Source: SHVO01 sp041905795 (GTDB taxonomy: Bacteria > Pseudomonadota > Alphaproteobacteria > Rhodospirillales > Rhodospirillaceae). Taken from it: a DNA stretch of 64,000 nucleotides. The stretch covers positions 1 to 64,000 of the forward strand of contig JAYRKL010000009.1 in assembly GCA_041905795.1 (NCBI GenBank). Direction: 5' to 3'. Below are positions 34,809 through 44,443 of the stretch, piece by piece. The notes beneath the pieces are model-generated. The model did no database searches, had not been told where the DNA came from, and was given only the letters and a program-made list of their open reading frames with translations. Position numbers and translations under genes: made by a program. Numbering within the stretch: the first letter of the stretch is position 1; each line of letters begins with the position of its first letter.

Positions 34809-37136
34809 ATGTCCGACCCGTTCGAGCTTAGCGACGAGCCTGAGGACGCGCCGCGCGCGGCGGCCGGCTTCGTGCCGGCTGCGCCGCCCCCCGCGCCGCA
34901 GTGGCTCGACCGGCTCAATCCCGAACAACGCGCCGCGGTCGAGGCCACCGAGGGCCCGGTGCTGGTGCTCTCGGGCGCCGGCACCGGCAAGACGCGGGTT
35001 CTCACCACGCGGCTCGGCTACATCCTGCATCGCCGCCTGGCCAAGCCCTGGCAGATCCTCGCCGTCACGTTCACCAACCGCGCGGCGCGCGAGATGCGCG
35101 AACGCGTCCAGGCGCTGGTCGGGCCCGCCGCGGAAGCGGTCTGGCTCGGGACCTTCCATGCGCTCTCGGTGCGCATCCTGCGCCGCCATGGGGAAGTGAT
35201 CGGCCTCAAGTCCAATTTCACCATCCTGGATTCCGACGACCAGCTGCGCCTGCTCAAGCAGGTGATGGAAGCCGACGACATCGACTCCAAGAAATGGCCG
35301 GCCCAGGGCCTGATGGGCGTGATCCAGCGCTGGAAAGACCGCGGCCTGACGCCCGAGAAGGTCTCCCGTGAAAGCGGGACCGATTATGCCGGCGGCCGCG
35401 CCCAGGCGCTGTACCAGGCCTACCAGGACCGTCTGCGCACCCTGAACGCGGTGGATTTCGGCGATCTCTTGATGCTGTGCCTGGTGCTGTTCCAGACCCG
35501 CCCCGACATCCTCGGCGAATATCAGAGCCAGTTCCGCTACGTCATGGTGGACGAATACCAGGACAGCAACGTCGCCCAGTACCTGTGGCTGCGGCTGCTC
35601 AGCCAGACCAGCCGCAATCTCTGCTGCGTCGGCGACGACGACCAGTCGATCTATTCCTGGCGCGGCGCCGAGGTGGGCAACATCCTGCGTTTCGAGAAGG
35701 ACTATCCCGACGCCACCATCATTCGCCTGGAACGCAACTACCGCTCGACGCCGACCATCCTCGCCGCCGCCTCCCATCTCATCGCCCACAACGAGGCGCG
35801 GCTCGGCAAGACCCTGCGCACCGGCCATGAGAACGCCGAACCCGGCGCGCCGATCAAGGTGCGCGGCGTGTGGGACGGCCAGGAGGAGGCGCGCTGGGCG
35901 GTGGACGAGATCGAGGCTCTGCAGCGCAAGGGCCATGACCTCAACCAGATCGCCGTGCTGGTGCGCGCCGGTTTCCAGATGCTGGAGTTCGAAGAGCGCC
36001 TGATCACCACCGGGATTCCCTATCGCGTTGTCGGCGGCCCGCGGTTCTACGAGCGCATGGAGATCCGCGACGCCATCGCCTACCTCCGGCTCATCAACCA
36101 ATCCGACGACGGCCTTGCGTTCGAACGCATCGTCAACACGCCGAAGCGCGGCCTCGGCGACACCTCGCTTCAGAAGATCCACCAGCTGGGCCGCGCGCAG
36201 AGCGTCTCCCTGGTGGAAGCCTCCTTGCGCATGGTCGAGACCGACGAACTGCGGCCCCAGGCGCGCGGCGCGCTCCGGGCGTTCTGCACCGATCTCGCCC
36301 GCTGGCAGTCCTTGAAGGCCACCACGTCGCCTGCCGACCTCGCCGCCATGGTGCTGGAGGAGTCCGGCTATATCGACATGTGGCAGAAGGACAAGACCGC
36401 CGAGGCGCCGGGCCGCCTCGACAACCTGCGCGAGTTCGTCTCCGGCCTCGAGGAATGGGACTCGCTGCCGGGGTTCCTGGACCACGTCAGCCTGGTGATG
36501 GAGAACGACGCCGCCACGGCGGCGGACAGCGTCACCATCATGACCTTGCACAGCGCCAAGGGGCTGGAATTCGACACCGTGTTCCTGCCGGGCTGGGAGG
36601 AGGACATCTTCCCCAACCGCCGTTCCCTCGACGAGAACGGCCAAAAGGCGCTGGAGGAGGAACGCCGGCTGGCTTACGTCGGCGTCACCCGCGCGCGCTC
36701 CCGGGTGTATGTGTCCTTCGCCGCCAACCGGCGGGTCTATAACCAATGGCAGTCCAGCATCCCGTCGCGCTTCATCGAGGAACTGCCCAAGGACACGGTG
36801 GAGCAGGAGGCCGACGCCGGCCTCTACGGCAACACCCTTGCCGGATCCGGGGGCGGGTCGGGGTCTTATGATTTTCCGGGCTTCGGCGACGCCTCGCGGG
36901 CCGGGGCGGGCGTGCGCCGCCCCCTGAAGATGGTCGAGGCCGAAAGCTGGGACGTGAAACCCCGCAAGAGCAAGGGCGATTACCAGGTGGGCGACCGGGT
37001 GTTCCACGACAAGTTCGGCTACGGCCGGGTGGAAGCCATCGATGACTCCAAGCTGGAGATCGCCTTCGACAAAGCCGGCCGGAAGAAGGTTCTCGACAGC
37101 TTCGTCCAGATCGCGTCGGAGACGCGCAAACCTTAA
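34809..37136 (+). CDS. uvrD: UvrD/PcrA-type DNA helicase
   Basis: 775 residues from the ATG at 34809 (a GTG lies immediately before it). Superfamily I motifs in order: LNPEQRAAVEATEGP (Q-motif), GAGTGKTRVL (Walker A), VTFTNRAAREM, DEYQDSN (Walker B), GDDDQSIYSWRGAE, ERNYRS, TLHSAKGLEFDTVF and VGVTRARSRVYVSFA. The C-terminus has the Tudor-like VGDRVFHDKFGYGRV seen in PcrA/UvrD. 3'-5' helicase in nucleotide excision and mismatch repair and in transcription-coupled repair. Weak ribosome site, consistent with coupling to metF. Confidence 0.95.
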   Translation: MSDPFELSDEPEDAPRAAAGFVPAAPPPAPQWLDRLNPEQRAAVEATEGPVLVLSGAGTGKTRVLTTRLGYILHRRLAKPWQILAVTFTNRAAREMRERVQALVGPAAEAVWLGTFHALSVRILRRHGEVIGLKSNFTILDSDDQLRLLKQVMEADDIDSKKWPAQGLMGVIQRWKDRGLTPEKVSRESGTDYAGGRAQALYQAYQDRLRTLNAVDFGDLLMLCLVLFQTRPDILGEYQSQFRYVMVDEYQDSNVAQYLWLRLLSQTSRNLCCVGDDDQSIYSWRGAEVGNILRFEKDYPDATIIRLERNYRSTPTILAAASHLIAHNEARLGKTLRTGHENAEPGAPIKVRGVWDGQEEARWAVDEIEALQRKGHDLNQIAVLVRAGFQMLEFEERLITTGIPYRVVGGPRFYERMEIRDAIAYLRLINQSDDGLAFERIVNTPKRGLGDTSLQKIHQLGRAQSVSLVEASLRMVETDELRPQARGALRAFCTDLARWQSLKATTSPADLAAMVLEESGYIDMWQKDKTAEAPGRLDNLREFVSGLEEWDSLPGFLDHVSLVMENDAATAADSVTIMTLHSAKGLEFDTVFLPGWEEDIFPNRRSLDENGQKALEEERRLAYVGVTRARSRVYVSFAANRRVYNQWQSSIPSRFIEELPKDTVEQEADAGLYGNTLAGSGGGSGSYDFPGFGDASRAGAGVRRPLKMVEAESWDVKPRKSKGDYQVGDRVFHDKFGYGRVEAIDDSKLEIAFDKAGRKKVLDSFVQIASETRKP

Positions 37137-37309
37137 AGCCTTGAGCCCTTAAACCTTCGCGGCTTTTAGTATCTGTTTGCGGAAACCGCCATGTGCTGTC
37201 CTGGCTCTCGGCTATAGATCTTAGTATTATCAACAAGTTAGTCCGGCGTTGGCGCTGGCACGGAACGTGCTTTTACCGGGACATCCGTTCAGCCCGAGGA
37301 GCCGCAGTC

Positions 37310-37981
37310 ATGAGCCGCATAACGCCATTCTCCCTGGTCCTGCTTGTGACCGCCTTCGCCGCCGCCCCAACCTGGGCCGCGGAAGAAACCCGCACCGTCG
37401 CCGCCTTCAAGGCGGTGGAGTTCAGCGGCATCGGCCAGGTGGATGTGACCGCCGGCAAGGACCAGTCCGTCACCCTCATCGCCAACAAGAAGACCCTGGA
37501 GCAGATCGTCACCGAGGTCGAGGACGGCACGCTCAAGATCAGGTGGGACAGCAATCGCGAGCGTCACAGCTGGCTGTGGCGGTTCGTCATGCCCGACGAC
37601 CATGACAGCGATCGCGTCACCATCAAGATCACGGCGCCGCATGTGACCAAGGTGGGCGTCTCGGGCGCCGCCCAGGTCAACGCCCGCGATATCGAGGGCG
37701 AACAGGTCGAGTTCTCGGTGTCCGGCGCGGCCAAGATCCGGGCCAACGGCAAGGCGGATCGGCTTACGGTGAGCATCAGCGGCGCCGGTGACGCCGACCT
37801 GGATCATTTGCAAGTGAAGGACGCGGTGGTTTCCATCGCCGGCGTCGGCAAGGCCCTGGTCTATCCCACCGACACCTTGAACGCGACCATCGCCGGTGCG
37901 GGGGAAATCCGCTACGAGGGCGAACCGCGCGTGGTGTCCAGCATCAGCGGCGCCGGGAGCGTCCGCGGCCGCAAGAAATAG
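37310..37981 (+). CDS. Exported DUF2807 (GIN-domain) protein
   Basis: 223 residues from the ATG at 37310, chosen for its signal peptide (MSRITPFSLVLLVTAFAAAP, cleavage near TWAAEE); GAGGAG lies upstream. After the signal comes the repetitive beta-helix pattern of DUF2807: AVEFSGIGQVDVTAG, then four successive motifs VSGAAQV, VSGAAKI, ISGAGDADL and IAGAGEI, ending SGAGSVRGRKK. Function of the family is unclear; many are periplasmic or surface proteins. It stands alone with 173 bases upstream and a 62-base gap to prmA. Confidence 0.85.
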   Translation: MSRITPFSLVLLVTAFAAAPTWAAEETRTVAAFKAVEFSGIGQVDVTAGKDQSVTLIANKKTLEQIVTEVEDGTLKIRWDSNRERHSWLWRFVMPDDHDSDRVTIKITAPHVTKVGVSGAAQVNARDIEGEQVEFSVSGAAKIRANGKADRLTVSISGAGDADLDHLQVKDAVVSIAGVGKALVYPTDTLNATIAGAGEIRYEGEPRVVSSISGAGSVRGRKK

Positions 37982-38043
37982 GCTTCAGAACCGCATCGGC
38001 GGCGCTACACTCCGCGCCGTCCGGAATTGCGAAAGGATGCGGC

Positions 38044-38979
38044 GTGGCGGAAGAGATCGGCGGTAGCTGGAGCGCGCGGGTGGTGGTCCCGTTCGAACTC
38101 ACCGAGGCGTTCGAACAGGCCTTCGCCGGCCTCGCCGGCGTGGTCAGCCTGTATGAGTTCTCGCCCGACGGCAAACTCTGGGCGGTGGAAGGCCAGTTCG
38201 CCGAAGCGCCGCCGCGCGCCGAGATCGCCGAACGGGTGGCGCTGGCGGCCGTCGCCGCCGGCATCGCCGAGCCCGAACTGACCTTGACGGCGGTTTCCGC
38301 CAAGGACTGGCTCACCGCCAATATCGCCAGCTTCCCGCCGCTCACCGCCGGGCGCTTCTTCATCCACGGCGACCACATCAAGGGTCCGTTTCCGCCGGGC
38401 CTGATCCGCCTGGAGGTCAACGCCGCCACGGCCTTCGGCTCAGGCGAACATTCCAGCACCCGCGGTTGCCTGCTGGCGCTCGATGGATTGAGAAAGCGCG
38501 CCCGGCGCTGCACCCGCGCCCTCGACATGGGCTGCGGCACCGGCATCCTCGCCATGGCCATCGCCAAAGCCTGGATGAAGCCGGTGCTGGCGGCGGACAT
38601 CGACCCCGAGGCGGTGCGCGTCACCCGCCGCAACGTGCGCCGCAACGGCGCCGCACGGCTGGTGCGCGGCGTGTTGAGCGAAGGCTGCGGCCAGCGCGAG
38701 GTGACGCGGCGGACCTACGACATCGTCACCGCCAATATCCTGGCCCGGCCGCTGGTGCATATGTCCCGGGACCTCACCCGCCGCGTGGCGCCGGGCGGCC
38801 GGCTGATCCTGGCGGGCCTTCTCACCCGTCACGAGTCCATGGTGCAGGCGGCCTACCGCGCGCAGGGGCTCAGCCTTCTGGGCCGAATCCGCCTGAAAGA
38901 CTGGAGCACCCTGGTTTTCGCGAAATCTCAGCGGATTGCCAAACCTCTACCGATTGAAAGCGCCGACCCCGGCCCTTAA
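38044..38979 (+). CDS. prmA: Ribosomal protein L11 methyltransferase
   Basis: 311 residues with a GTG start. SAM-binding motif LDMGCGTGILAMAIAK (~161-176), acidic DIDPEAV, and the ANILARPLVHM block (the NIL/ARPL motif of PrmA) near 237-247; the N-terminal substrate-recognition domain is degenerate, as is common in alphaproteobacteria. Trimethylates L11. The pepP gene begins nine bases after the stop, suggesting one transcript prmA-pepP-SDR. Confidence 0.9.
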   Translation: MAEEIGGSWSARVVVPFELTEAFEQAFAGLAGVVSLYEFSPDGKLWAVEGQFAEAPPRAEIAERVALAAVAAGIAEPELTLTAVSAKDWLTANIASFPPLTAGRFFIHGDHIKGPFPPGLIRLEVNAATAFGSGEHSSTRGCLLALDGLRKRARRCTRALDMGCGTGILAMAIAKAWMKPVLAADIDPEAVRVTRRNVRRNGAARLVRGVLSEGCGQREVTRRTYDIVTANILARPLVHMSRDLTRRVAPGGRLILAGLLTRHESMVQAAYRAQGLSLLGRIRLKDWSTLVFAKSQRIAKPLPIESADPGP

Positions 38980-38988
38980 ATTTGGTCC

Positions 38989-40821
38989 ATGGACACAGCC
39001 CTTCAAGCCCGCACCGACCCTGCCGCCTTAAACCCGGAGGGTGCCGCACGCCTTGCCGCGCTGCGCACCGCCATGGCCGAGGCCGGCGTTGACGGATACC
39101 TGATCCCCCACGGCGATGACCACCAGGGCGAATTTGTCGCGCCCTATGCCGAGCGCCTGAAGTGGCTCACGAATTTTACCGGTTCGGCGGGCGCCGCGGC
39201 GGTGCTGAAGGACCGCGCCGCGATCTTCATCGATGGCCGTTATACGCTCCAGGTCCGCGATCAGGTGGACGGCACGCTCTATGAGTACCGTCATCTGATC
39301 GATGAGCCGGCCGCAGCCTGGCTTTCGGATCATCTTGCCGGCGGCATGAAGCTCGGCTTCGATCCCAAGCTCTACACGCCCGCCGGCCTCGCCCGCATTG
39401 AGGAAGCCTGCGCCAGGAAGAACGCCGCCCTGGTGGCGCTCGATACCAATTTGATCGACAAGATCTGGACCGGTCATCCGGCGCGTCCGCGCGAACCGGC
39501 CATCGTCTACCCCGAGAAATTCGCCGGCCGCTCCGGCGCCGAGAAACGCGAACTGGTCGCCAAGGTGCTGCGGGACCAGGGCCAGGATGCGTTTCTGTTC
39601 ACCGCGCTGGATTCCATCGCCTGGCTGTTCAATCTCCGCGGCGGCGATGTCGAATTCTCGCCGCTGCTTTACGCCTATGCCGTGGTATTCGCCAAGGACG
39701 CCAAGGCCATCCTGTTCGTCGATCCGGCCAAGATCACGCCGGAGGTTGGGGCCCATCTCGGTGACGTGACCGTGAAGGACTACGATGAGGTCGCGGCGGT
39801 GCTCAAAGCCCTGCCGCAGGAGGTCGCCGTCATCGGCCTCGACCGCGACACCGCGTCGCGCTGGGTCACCGACCGCGTGGCGGACGCGGGCCGCAAGGCG
39901 GTTCCCGGCGTGGATCCCGCCACCGCCCTCAAGGCGCGCAAGCATCCTGTGGAACTGCAGGGCGTGCGCGAGGCCCATATCCGCGACGGCGCGGCGCTCA
40001 CCAGGTTCCTGGCCTGGATCGACCGCGAGGGGCCCAAAGGCACCCTCACCGAAATCTCCGCCGCCGACCGGCTCGCCAAATTCCGCGGCGAACTCAATAC
40101 CTACCGCGGGCCCAGCTTCGCCACCATCTGCGGCGCCGGCGCCAACGGCGCCATTGTCCACTATCGCGCCACCGAGAAGACCGCCGCCAGGATCGCGGCG
40201 GACATGGTGCTCCTGGTGGACTCCGGCGGGCAGTATCTCGACGGCACCACCGATGTCACCCGTTCGGTGGCCATCGGCACGGCGACCCCCGAGCAGAAGC
40301 GGCGCTTCACCCTGGTGCTCAAGGGACATATCGCGCTGGCCAATGCGAAGTTCGTCAAAGGCACCACCGGCGGTCAATTGGATGCGCTGGCCCGGTTCGC
40401 GCTGTGGCAGGAAGGCCTCGACTACGACCACGGCACCGGCCACGGGGTCGGCACCTACCTCGGCGTCCACGAGGGCCCGCAGCGCATCGGCAAGGCCGGG
40501 TCGGGCGTGGCGCTGGAGCCCGGCATGGTGATCTCCAACGAGCCCGGCTACTACAAGACCGGCGAATACGGCATCCGCATCGAGAATCTGGTGGCGGTAC
40601 GCGAGGCGGCCGAGACGCCGCCGGGGGCGGAAAAACCGTTGCTGGAATTCGAGACGCTGACTCTCGCGCCCATCGACCTCGACATGGTGGACGAAAGCCT
40701 GCTGACCGCGCCGGAGAAGGGCTGGCTGAACCGCTACCACGCCGACGTCCGCGCCGCCATCGCGCCGCAGGTGGACGCGGACACACGGGCCTGGCTCGAG
40801 CAGGCGACGCGGGCGGTCTGA
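38989..40821 (+). CDS. pepP: Xaa-Pro aminopeptidase (aminopeptidase P, M24B)
   Basis: 610 residues, the long three-domain form. Two creatinase-like N-terminal domains (first ~35-165) precede a pita-bread catalytic domain with metal ligands in LLVDSGGQYLDGTTDVTR (two Asp), YDHGTGHGVG (His), VISNEPGYYKTGEYGIRIEN (two Glu). The C-terminal part with DLDMVDESLLT and GWLNRYHADVRA is typical of the eukaryotic/alphaproteobacterial cytosolic type. It removes N-terminal residues preceding proline. Probably in an operon with prmA. Confidence 0.93.
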   Translation: MDTALQARTDPAALNPEGAARLAALRTAMAEAGVDGYLIPHGDDHQGEFVAPYAERLKWLTNFTGSAGAAAVLKDRAAIFIDGRYTLQVRDQVDGTLYEYRHLIDEPAAAWLSDHLAGGMKLGFDPKLYTPAGLARIEEACARKNAALVALDTNLIDKIWTGHPARPREPAIVYPEKFAGRSGAEKRELVAKVLRDQGQDAFLFTALDSIAWLFNLRGGDVEFSPLLYAYAVVFAKDAKAILFVDPAKITPEVGAHLGDVTVKDYDEVAAVLKALPQEVAVIGLDRDTASRWVTDRVADAGRKAVPGVDPATALKARKHPVELQGVREAHIRDGAALTRFLAWIDREGPKGTLTEISAADRLAKFRGELNTYRGPSFATICGAGANGAIVHYRATEKTAARIAADMVLLVDSGGQYLDGTTDVTRSVAIGTATPEQKRRFTLVLKGHIALANAKFVKGTTGGQLDALARFALWQEGLDYDHGTGHGVGTYLGVHEGPQRIGKAGSGVALEPGMVISNEPGYYKTGEYGIRIENLVAVREAAETPPGAEKPLLEFETLTLAPIDLDMVDESLLTAPEKGWLNRYHADVRAAIAPQVDADTRAWLEQATRAV

Positions 40822-40831
40822 GCCGGGAAAA

Positions 40832-41731
40832 ATGACGATCATGCCGACCGCCGCCGCACCGCGAGGCCCTTTTGGCGCGCGCTCAACCGCCGAGGATGTG
40901 ACCTTCGGCCGCGACCTCTCGGACCAGACCATCTTCGTTACCGGCGCCACTTCCGGCATCGGTCTGGAAACAGTGCGGGTGCTGGCCTTGCGCGGCGCGC
41001 ATGTGGTGGCGGTCGGGCGTTCCAAAGACAAGGTGCGCCATGCGGCCGCCGGTTTTTCAGGGCGCATCACGCCGCTCGGTTGTAACCAGGAAGACTTCGC
41101 CGCGGTCGCCGCCTGCGCTCAAGAAGCCGCGGCGCTCGGTCCCTTCGACGCGATCATCGCCAACGCCGGCATCCTGGGGCAGATGGAGGTGGAGCTGGTC
41201 CATGGCGTCGCCAAGCCGTTCGCGGTCAATCACCTCTCGCACTTCATCCTGGTCAACCGTCTGCGGCCGGCGCTGAAGCCGGGCGGGCGTGTGGTGATGG
41301 TGAGTTCCGACGCCCACCACCGCGCGCCCAAGGAAGGCATCGCCTTCGATAATCTCGCCGGCGAGAAGGGCTACCGGGCGATGGAATGCTACGGCCAGTC
41401 CAAGCTGGCCAATGCGCTGTTCGCCAGGTCGCTGGCGCGCAAGGGCATCGCCGCCAACGCGCTCCACCCCGGTGTGATCGCCACCAATATCTTCGGCACG
41501 CTGCCGCCGCTGATCGGCGGAATCGTGGCGCTCGGGCGGTTGTTCATGAAAACGGTGGGGCAGGGAGCCGCGACCACCTGCTACGTGGCGACGGCGCCGG
41601 ATCTCGATGGCGTCGCCGGGGTCTATTTCAAGGACTGTAACCCCTGCATCCCCCATCCCAACGCGGAGAACGACGCGCTCGCCGACCGCCTGTGGGCGGT
41701 GTCGGAAAACCTGACGCGGGCTTACCTCTAG
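40832..41731 (+). CDS. SDR oxidoreductase, retinol-dehydrogenase/WWOX-like
   Basis: 299 residues. TGATSGIGLE (cofactor), IIANAGI (NNAG equivalent), VMVSSDAHH with catalytic Ser, and YGQSKLANALFARSLA with Tyr and Lys, the pattern of the RDH-like group. The C-terminus, VYFKDCNPCIPHPNA, has two cysteines close together. Substrate unknown. Ten bases after pepP. Its stop codon overlaps the stop of the convergent VOC gene in CTAG, leaving no space for a terminator between the two. Confidence 0.85.
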   Translation: MTIMPTAAAPRGPFGARSTAEDVTFGRDLSDQTIFVTGATSGIGLETVRVLALRGAHVVAVGRSKDKVRHAAAGFSGRITPLGCNQEDFAAVAACAQEAAALGPFDAIIANAGILGQMEVELVHGVAKPFAVNHLSHFILVNRLRPALKPGGRVVMVSSDAHHRAPKEGIAFDNLAGEKGYRAMECYGQSKLANALFARSLARKGIAANALHPGVIATNIFGTLPPLIGGIVALGRLFMKTVGQGAATTCYVATAPDLDGVAGVYFKDCNPCIPHPNAENDALADRLWAVSENLTRAYL

Positions 41732-42264
41732 TTTTTCTTCATCCCCGCCATCATGGCGTTCCAGCGCTTCTGCATCTGCTTGGGCGACACCTTCTCGATC
41801 TGGTGGCTGACGCCCCAGCTGTGACCGAACGGGTCCATCAGCGTGGCGGCGCGGAAACCGTAGAACTGGTCTTCCACCGGCCGGACCACCTTGGCGCCCG
41901 CGGCCACGGCTTTCGCCACGAAGGCATCGGCGTTCTTGACGGCAAGATGCAGGCGCATGGGCTCCGGCCCCGTGGGCGCCACCGTGCCCCATTCCGGGAA
42001 CGGGTCGGACATCATGATGGAAGAATCGCCGATCGTGATCTGCGCATGGCCGATCCGCCCGGCAGGGTCGGTGAGGCGAAAGGATTCCCTGGCGCCAAAC
42101 GCCTTCACGTAGAACAGCAGGGCGTCCGCGCAGTTGCCGACCGTGATATAGGCGGTGACGGTATGCGCGCCCTTGGGGATCGGCGGCACCTTGGGCTTGC
42201 GGGCTTTCGGTTTGGCCTTTGCCTTGGTTCCGGGTTTCGCGGCGCGGCGTTTTCTGGCGGCCAT
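41728..42264 (-). CDS. VOC-family (glyoxalase/PhnB-like) protein with basic N-terminal tail
   Basis: 178 residues. Residues 1-32 are an Ala/Lys/Pro-rich tail (KPGTKAKAKPKARKPKVPP); the rest is one VOC domain: YITVGNCADALLFYVKAFGA, IGDSSIMMSDPFPEWG, MRLHLAVKNADAFVAKAVAAGA, PVEDQFYGFRAATLMDPFGHSW. This matches the PhnB-like/lactoylglutathione-lyase-related group whose substrates are mostly unknown. The tail resembles nucleic-acid-binding or histone-H1-like tails, but that is only compositional. Single gene, no operon partner. Confidence 0.85.
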   Translation of the reverse strand: MAARKRRAAKPGTKAKAKPKARKPKVPPIPKGAHTVTAYITVGNCADALLFYVKAFGARESFRLTDPAGRIGHAQITIGDSSIMMSDPFPEWGTVAPTGPEPMRLHLAVKNADAFVAKAVAAGAKVVRPVEDQFYGFRAATLMDPFGHSWGVSHQIEKVSPKQMQKRWNAMMAGMKKN

Positions 42265-42334
42265 GAGGCGCTCCCTTGCTGACGGCTTATCCTAGACCTG
42301 CGCGGGAGCGCCGCCAACGAACGTTAGGTGAAGA

Positions 42335-44443
42335 CTATCCCGCGATCAGCGCGAGATACTCTTCCTCGGTGACAACCTTCACCCCCAGGGCTTCGGCTTC
42401 CTTGAGCTTGGAGCCGGCGCCCGGACCCGCCACCACCAGGTCGGTCTTCTTGGAGACCGACCCCGCCACCTTGGCGCCCAGGGCCTGGGCCTGGGCCTTG
42501 GCTTCGCTGCGGCCGAGGCTCACCAAGGTTCCCGTGAACACGATGGTCTTGCCGGCGACGGGCGAGTCGCCGACGTCCGGCGCCGCGAAGGCTTCGATGG
42601 TGAGTTCCTTGTCGAGGGCGTCGAGGACGTCGCGGTTATGCTTCTCGGCGAAAAACGCCACCAGGTCGGTCGCCACCGATGGGCCGATCTGCTCGATATT
42701 GGTCAGGTCGCGATAGGCATCCGACTCTTCGTCCCGGGCGGCGAGCATGGCCTTGCGCCAGGCCTCGAAGCTTCCGTAGGCGTGCGCCAGCAGCCGCGCC
42801 GTGGCCTCGCCCACCTGGCGGATGCCCAGGGCGTAGATGAATCTTTCGAGTGGAATTGTGCGCCGCGCCTCGATGGCCTGGAACAGGTTGACGATGGACT
42901 TCTCGCCCCAGCCTTCGCGGTCCATGAGTTTGGCCTGGCCGCCGCGTTTGGCCAGGGTGAACAGGTCGGCCGGGCTTTTCACCAGTCCGTCGGCGAAGAA
43001 GGCCTCGATGTTCTTCTCGCCCAGGCCTTCGATATCGAAGGCGCTGCGGCCGACGAAATGGCGCATGCGCTCGACCGCCTGGGCGGCGCAGGACAGCCCG
43101 CCGGTGCAGCGGCGCACCGCTTCATCCTGTTCGCGGACCGCGAGACTCCTGCACACCGGGCATTTGTCCGGGAAGGCGAAGGCCTTGCTGCCTTTGGGGC
43201 GCTTGTCGGCCAGCACCTGGACCACCTGCGGGATCACGTCGCCGGCGCGCTGGATGATGACGGTGTCGCCCTCGCGGATATCCTTGCGGGCGATCTCGTC
43301 CTCGTTATGGAGCGTCGCGCGCGCCACCATCACGCCGCCGACATTGACCGGGGTGAGGTGGGCGACCGGCGTCAATGCGCCGGTGCGGCCGACCTGGATC
43401 TCGATGCGTTCCAGCGTGGTCTGCGCCTGTTCGGCGGAGAATTTGTGGGCGATGGCCCAGCGCGGTGACCGGCTGACAAACCCCAGGCGCTTTTGCCAGG
43501 CGAGGTTGTTGACGGCGTAGACGATGCCGTCGATGTCGTAGGGCAGGTCGGCCCGGTCTTCACCGAGCTTGGTATAAGCCTCGATCATCTCCGGGACGGA
43601 CCTGCAGAGCTTGCTGCGTTCGTTGACCGGGAAGCCCCAGACTTCCAGCTGTTCCAGGAACTCCATCTTGGTGTCCCAGTTCATGCCTTCGAGCGCGCCC
43701 CAGGTATACGCGTAGAGCCGCAACGGGCGGCTGGCGGTGATATTGGGATCGAGCTGACGCAACGACCCGGCGGCGGCGTTGCGCGGATTGGCGAATTGCT
43801 TGGCGTTCTTGGCGGCCTGGGCGGCGTTGAGTTTGGCGAAATCCTTCTTGGTCATATAGACCTCGCCGCGAATCTCGATCAGCGCCGGCACATTGCTCTT
43901 GGGGCCTTTGAGCTTCAGCGGCATGGCGCCGATGGTCTTGATATTGGCGGTGATATCCTCGCCCTCGGCGCCGTCGCCGCGGGTGGCGGCCACCACCAGG
44001 CGGCCGTCCTCATAGCGCGCGGAGAACGAGAGCCCGTCGATCTTGGGCTCGGCGGTGACGTCGACCGCGGCGTCCTCGGGCAACGATAGGAACCGGCGCA
44101 CGCGGTCAATGAACTCGGCAACGTCCTCGTCGCTGAAGGCGTTGCCAAGCGACAGCATCGGCACGGCATGGGTGACTTTGCTGAAGCCGGTGGTGGGCGC
44201 CGCGCCGACGCGTTTGTTCGGGCTGTCGTCGCGGATCAGTTTGGGGAACTTGGCTTCCAGCGCGGTGTTGCGGGCGCGCAGCGCATCATAGGCCGCGTCG
44301 GTGATGCTGGGGGCATCCGACAGATAGTAGGCGGCGTCGTGGAGCCTGATCTGCGACGCCAGGCGCTTGAGTTCCGCCGCGGCCTCTTTCTCGGTCAGGT
44401 CGTCGATATCGTCGTTCTTCTTGCTCACGCTTTTTGGGGTCAC
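42335..44443 (-). CDS. ligA: NAD-dependent DNA ligase
   Basis: 702 residues with a GTG start that overlaps the recN stop by four bases. Seen: Ia-domain YYLSDAPSITDAAYDAL, the adenylation lysine motif AEPKIDGLSFS, zinc-finger cysteines CPVCRSL and CTGGLSC, helix-hairpin-helix region, and a C-terminal BRCT domain (VAGKTIVFTGTLVSLGR). Seals nicks in replication and repair with NAD. Last gene of the lpxC-bamD-recN-ligA series. Confidence 0.97.
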   Translation of the reverse strand: MTPKSVSKKNDDIDDLTEKEAAAELKRLASQIRLHDAAYYLSDAPSITDAAYDALRARNTALEAKFPKLIRDDSPNKRVGAAPTTGFSKVTHAVPMLSLGNAFSDEDVAEFIDRVRRFLSLPEDAAVDVTAEPKIDGLSFSARYEDGRLVVAATRGDGAEGEDITANIKTIGAMPLKLKGPKSNVPALIEIRGEVYMTKKDFAKLNAAQAAKNAKQFANPRNAAAGSLRQLDPNITASRPLRLYAYTWGALEGMNWDTKMEFLEQLEVWGFPVNERSKLCRSVPEMIEAYTKLGEDRADLPYDIDGIVYAVNNLAWQKRLGFVSRSPRWAIAHKFSAEQAQTTLERIEIQVGRTGALTPVAHLTPVNVGGVMVARATLHNEDEIARKDIREGDTVIIQRAGDVIPQVVQVLADKRPKGSKAFAFPDKCPVCRSLAVREQDEAVRRCTGGLSCAAQAVERMRHFVGRSAFDIEGLGEKNIEAFFADGLVKSPADLFTLAKRGGQAKLMDREGWGEKSIVNLFQAIEARRTIPLERFIYALGIRQVGEATARLLAHAYGSFEAWRKAMLAARDEESDAYRDLTNIEQIGPSVATDLVAFFAEKHNRDVLDALDKELTIEAFAAPDVGDSPVAGKTIVFTGTLVSLGRSEAKAQAQALGAKVAGSVSKKTDLVVAGPGAGSKLKEAEALGVKVVTEEEYLALIAG

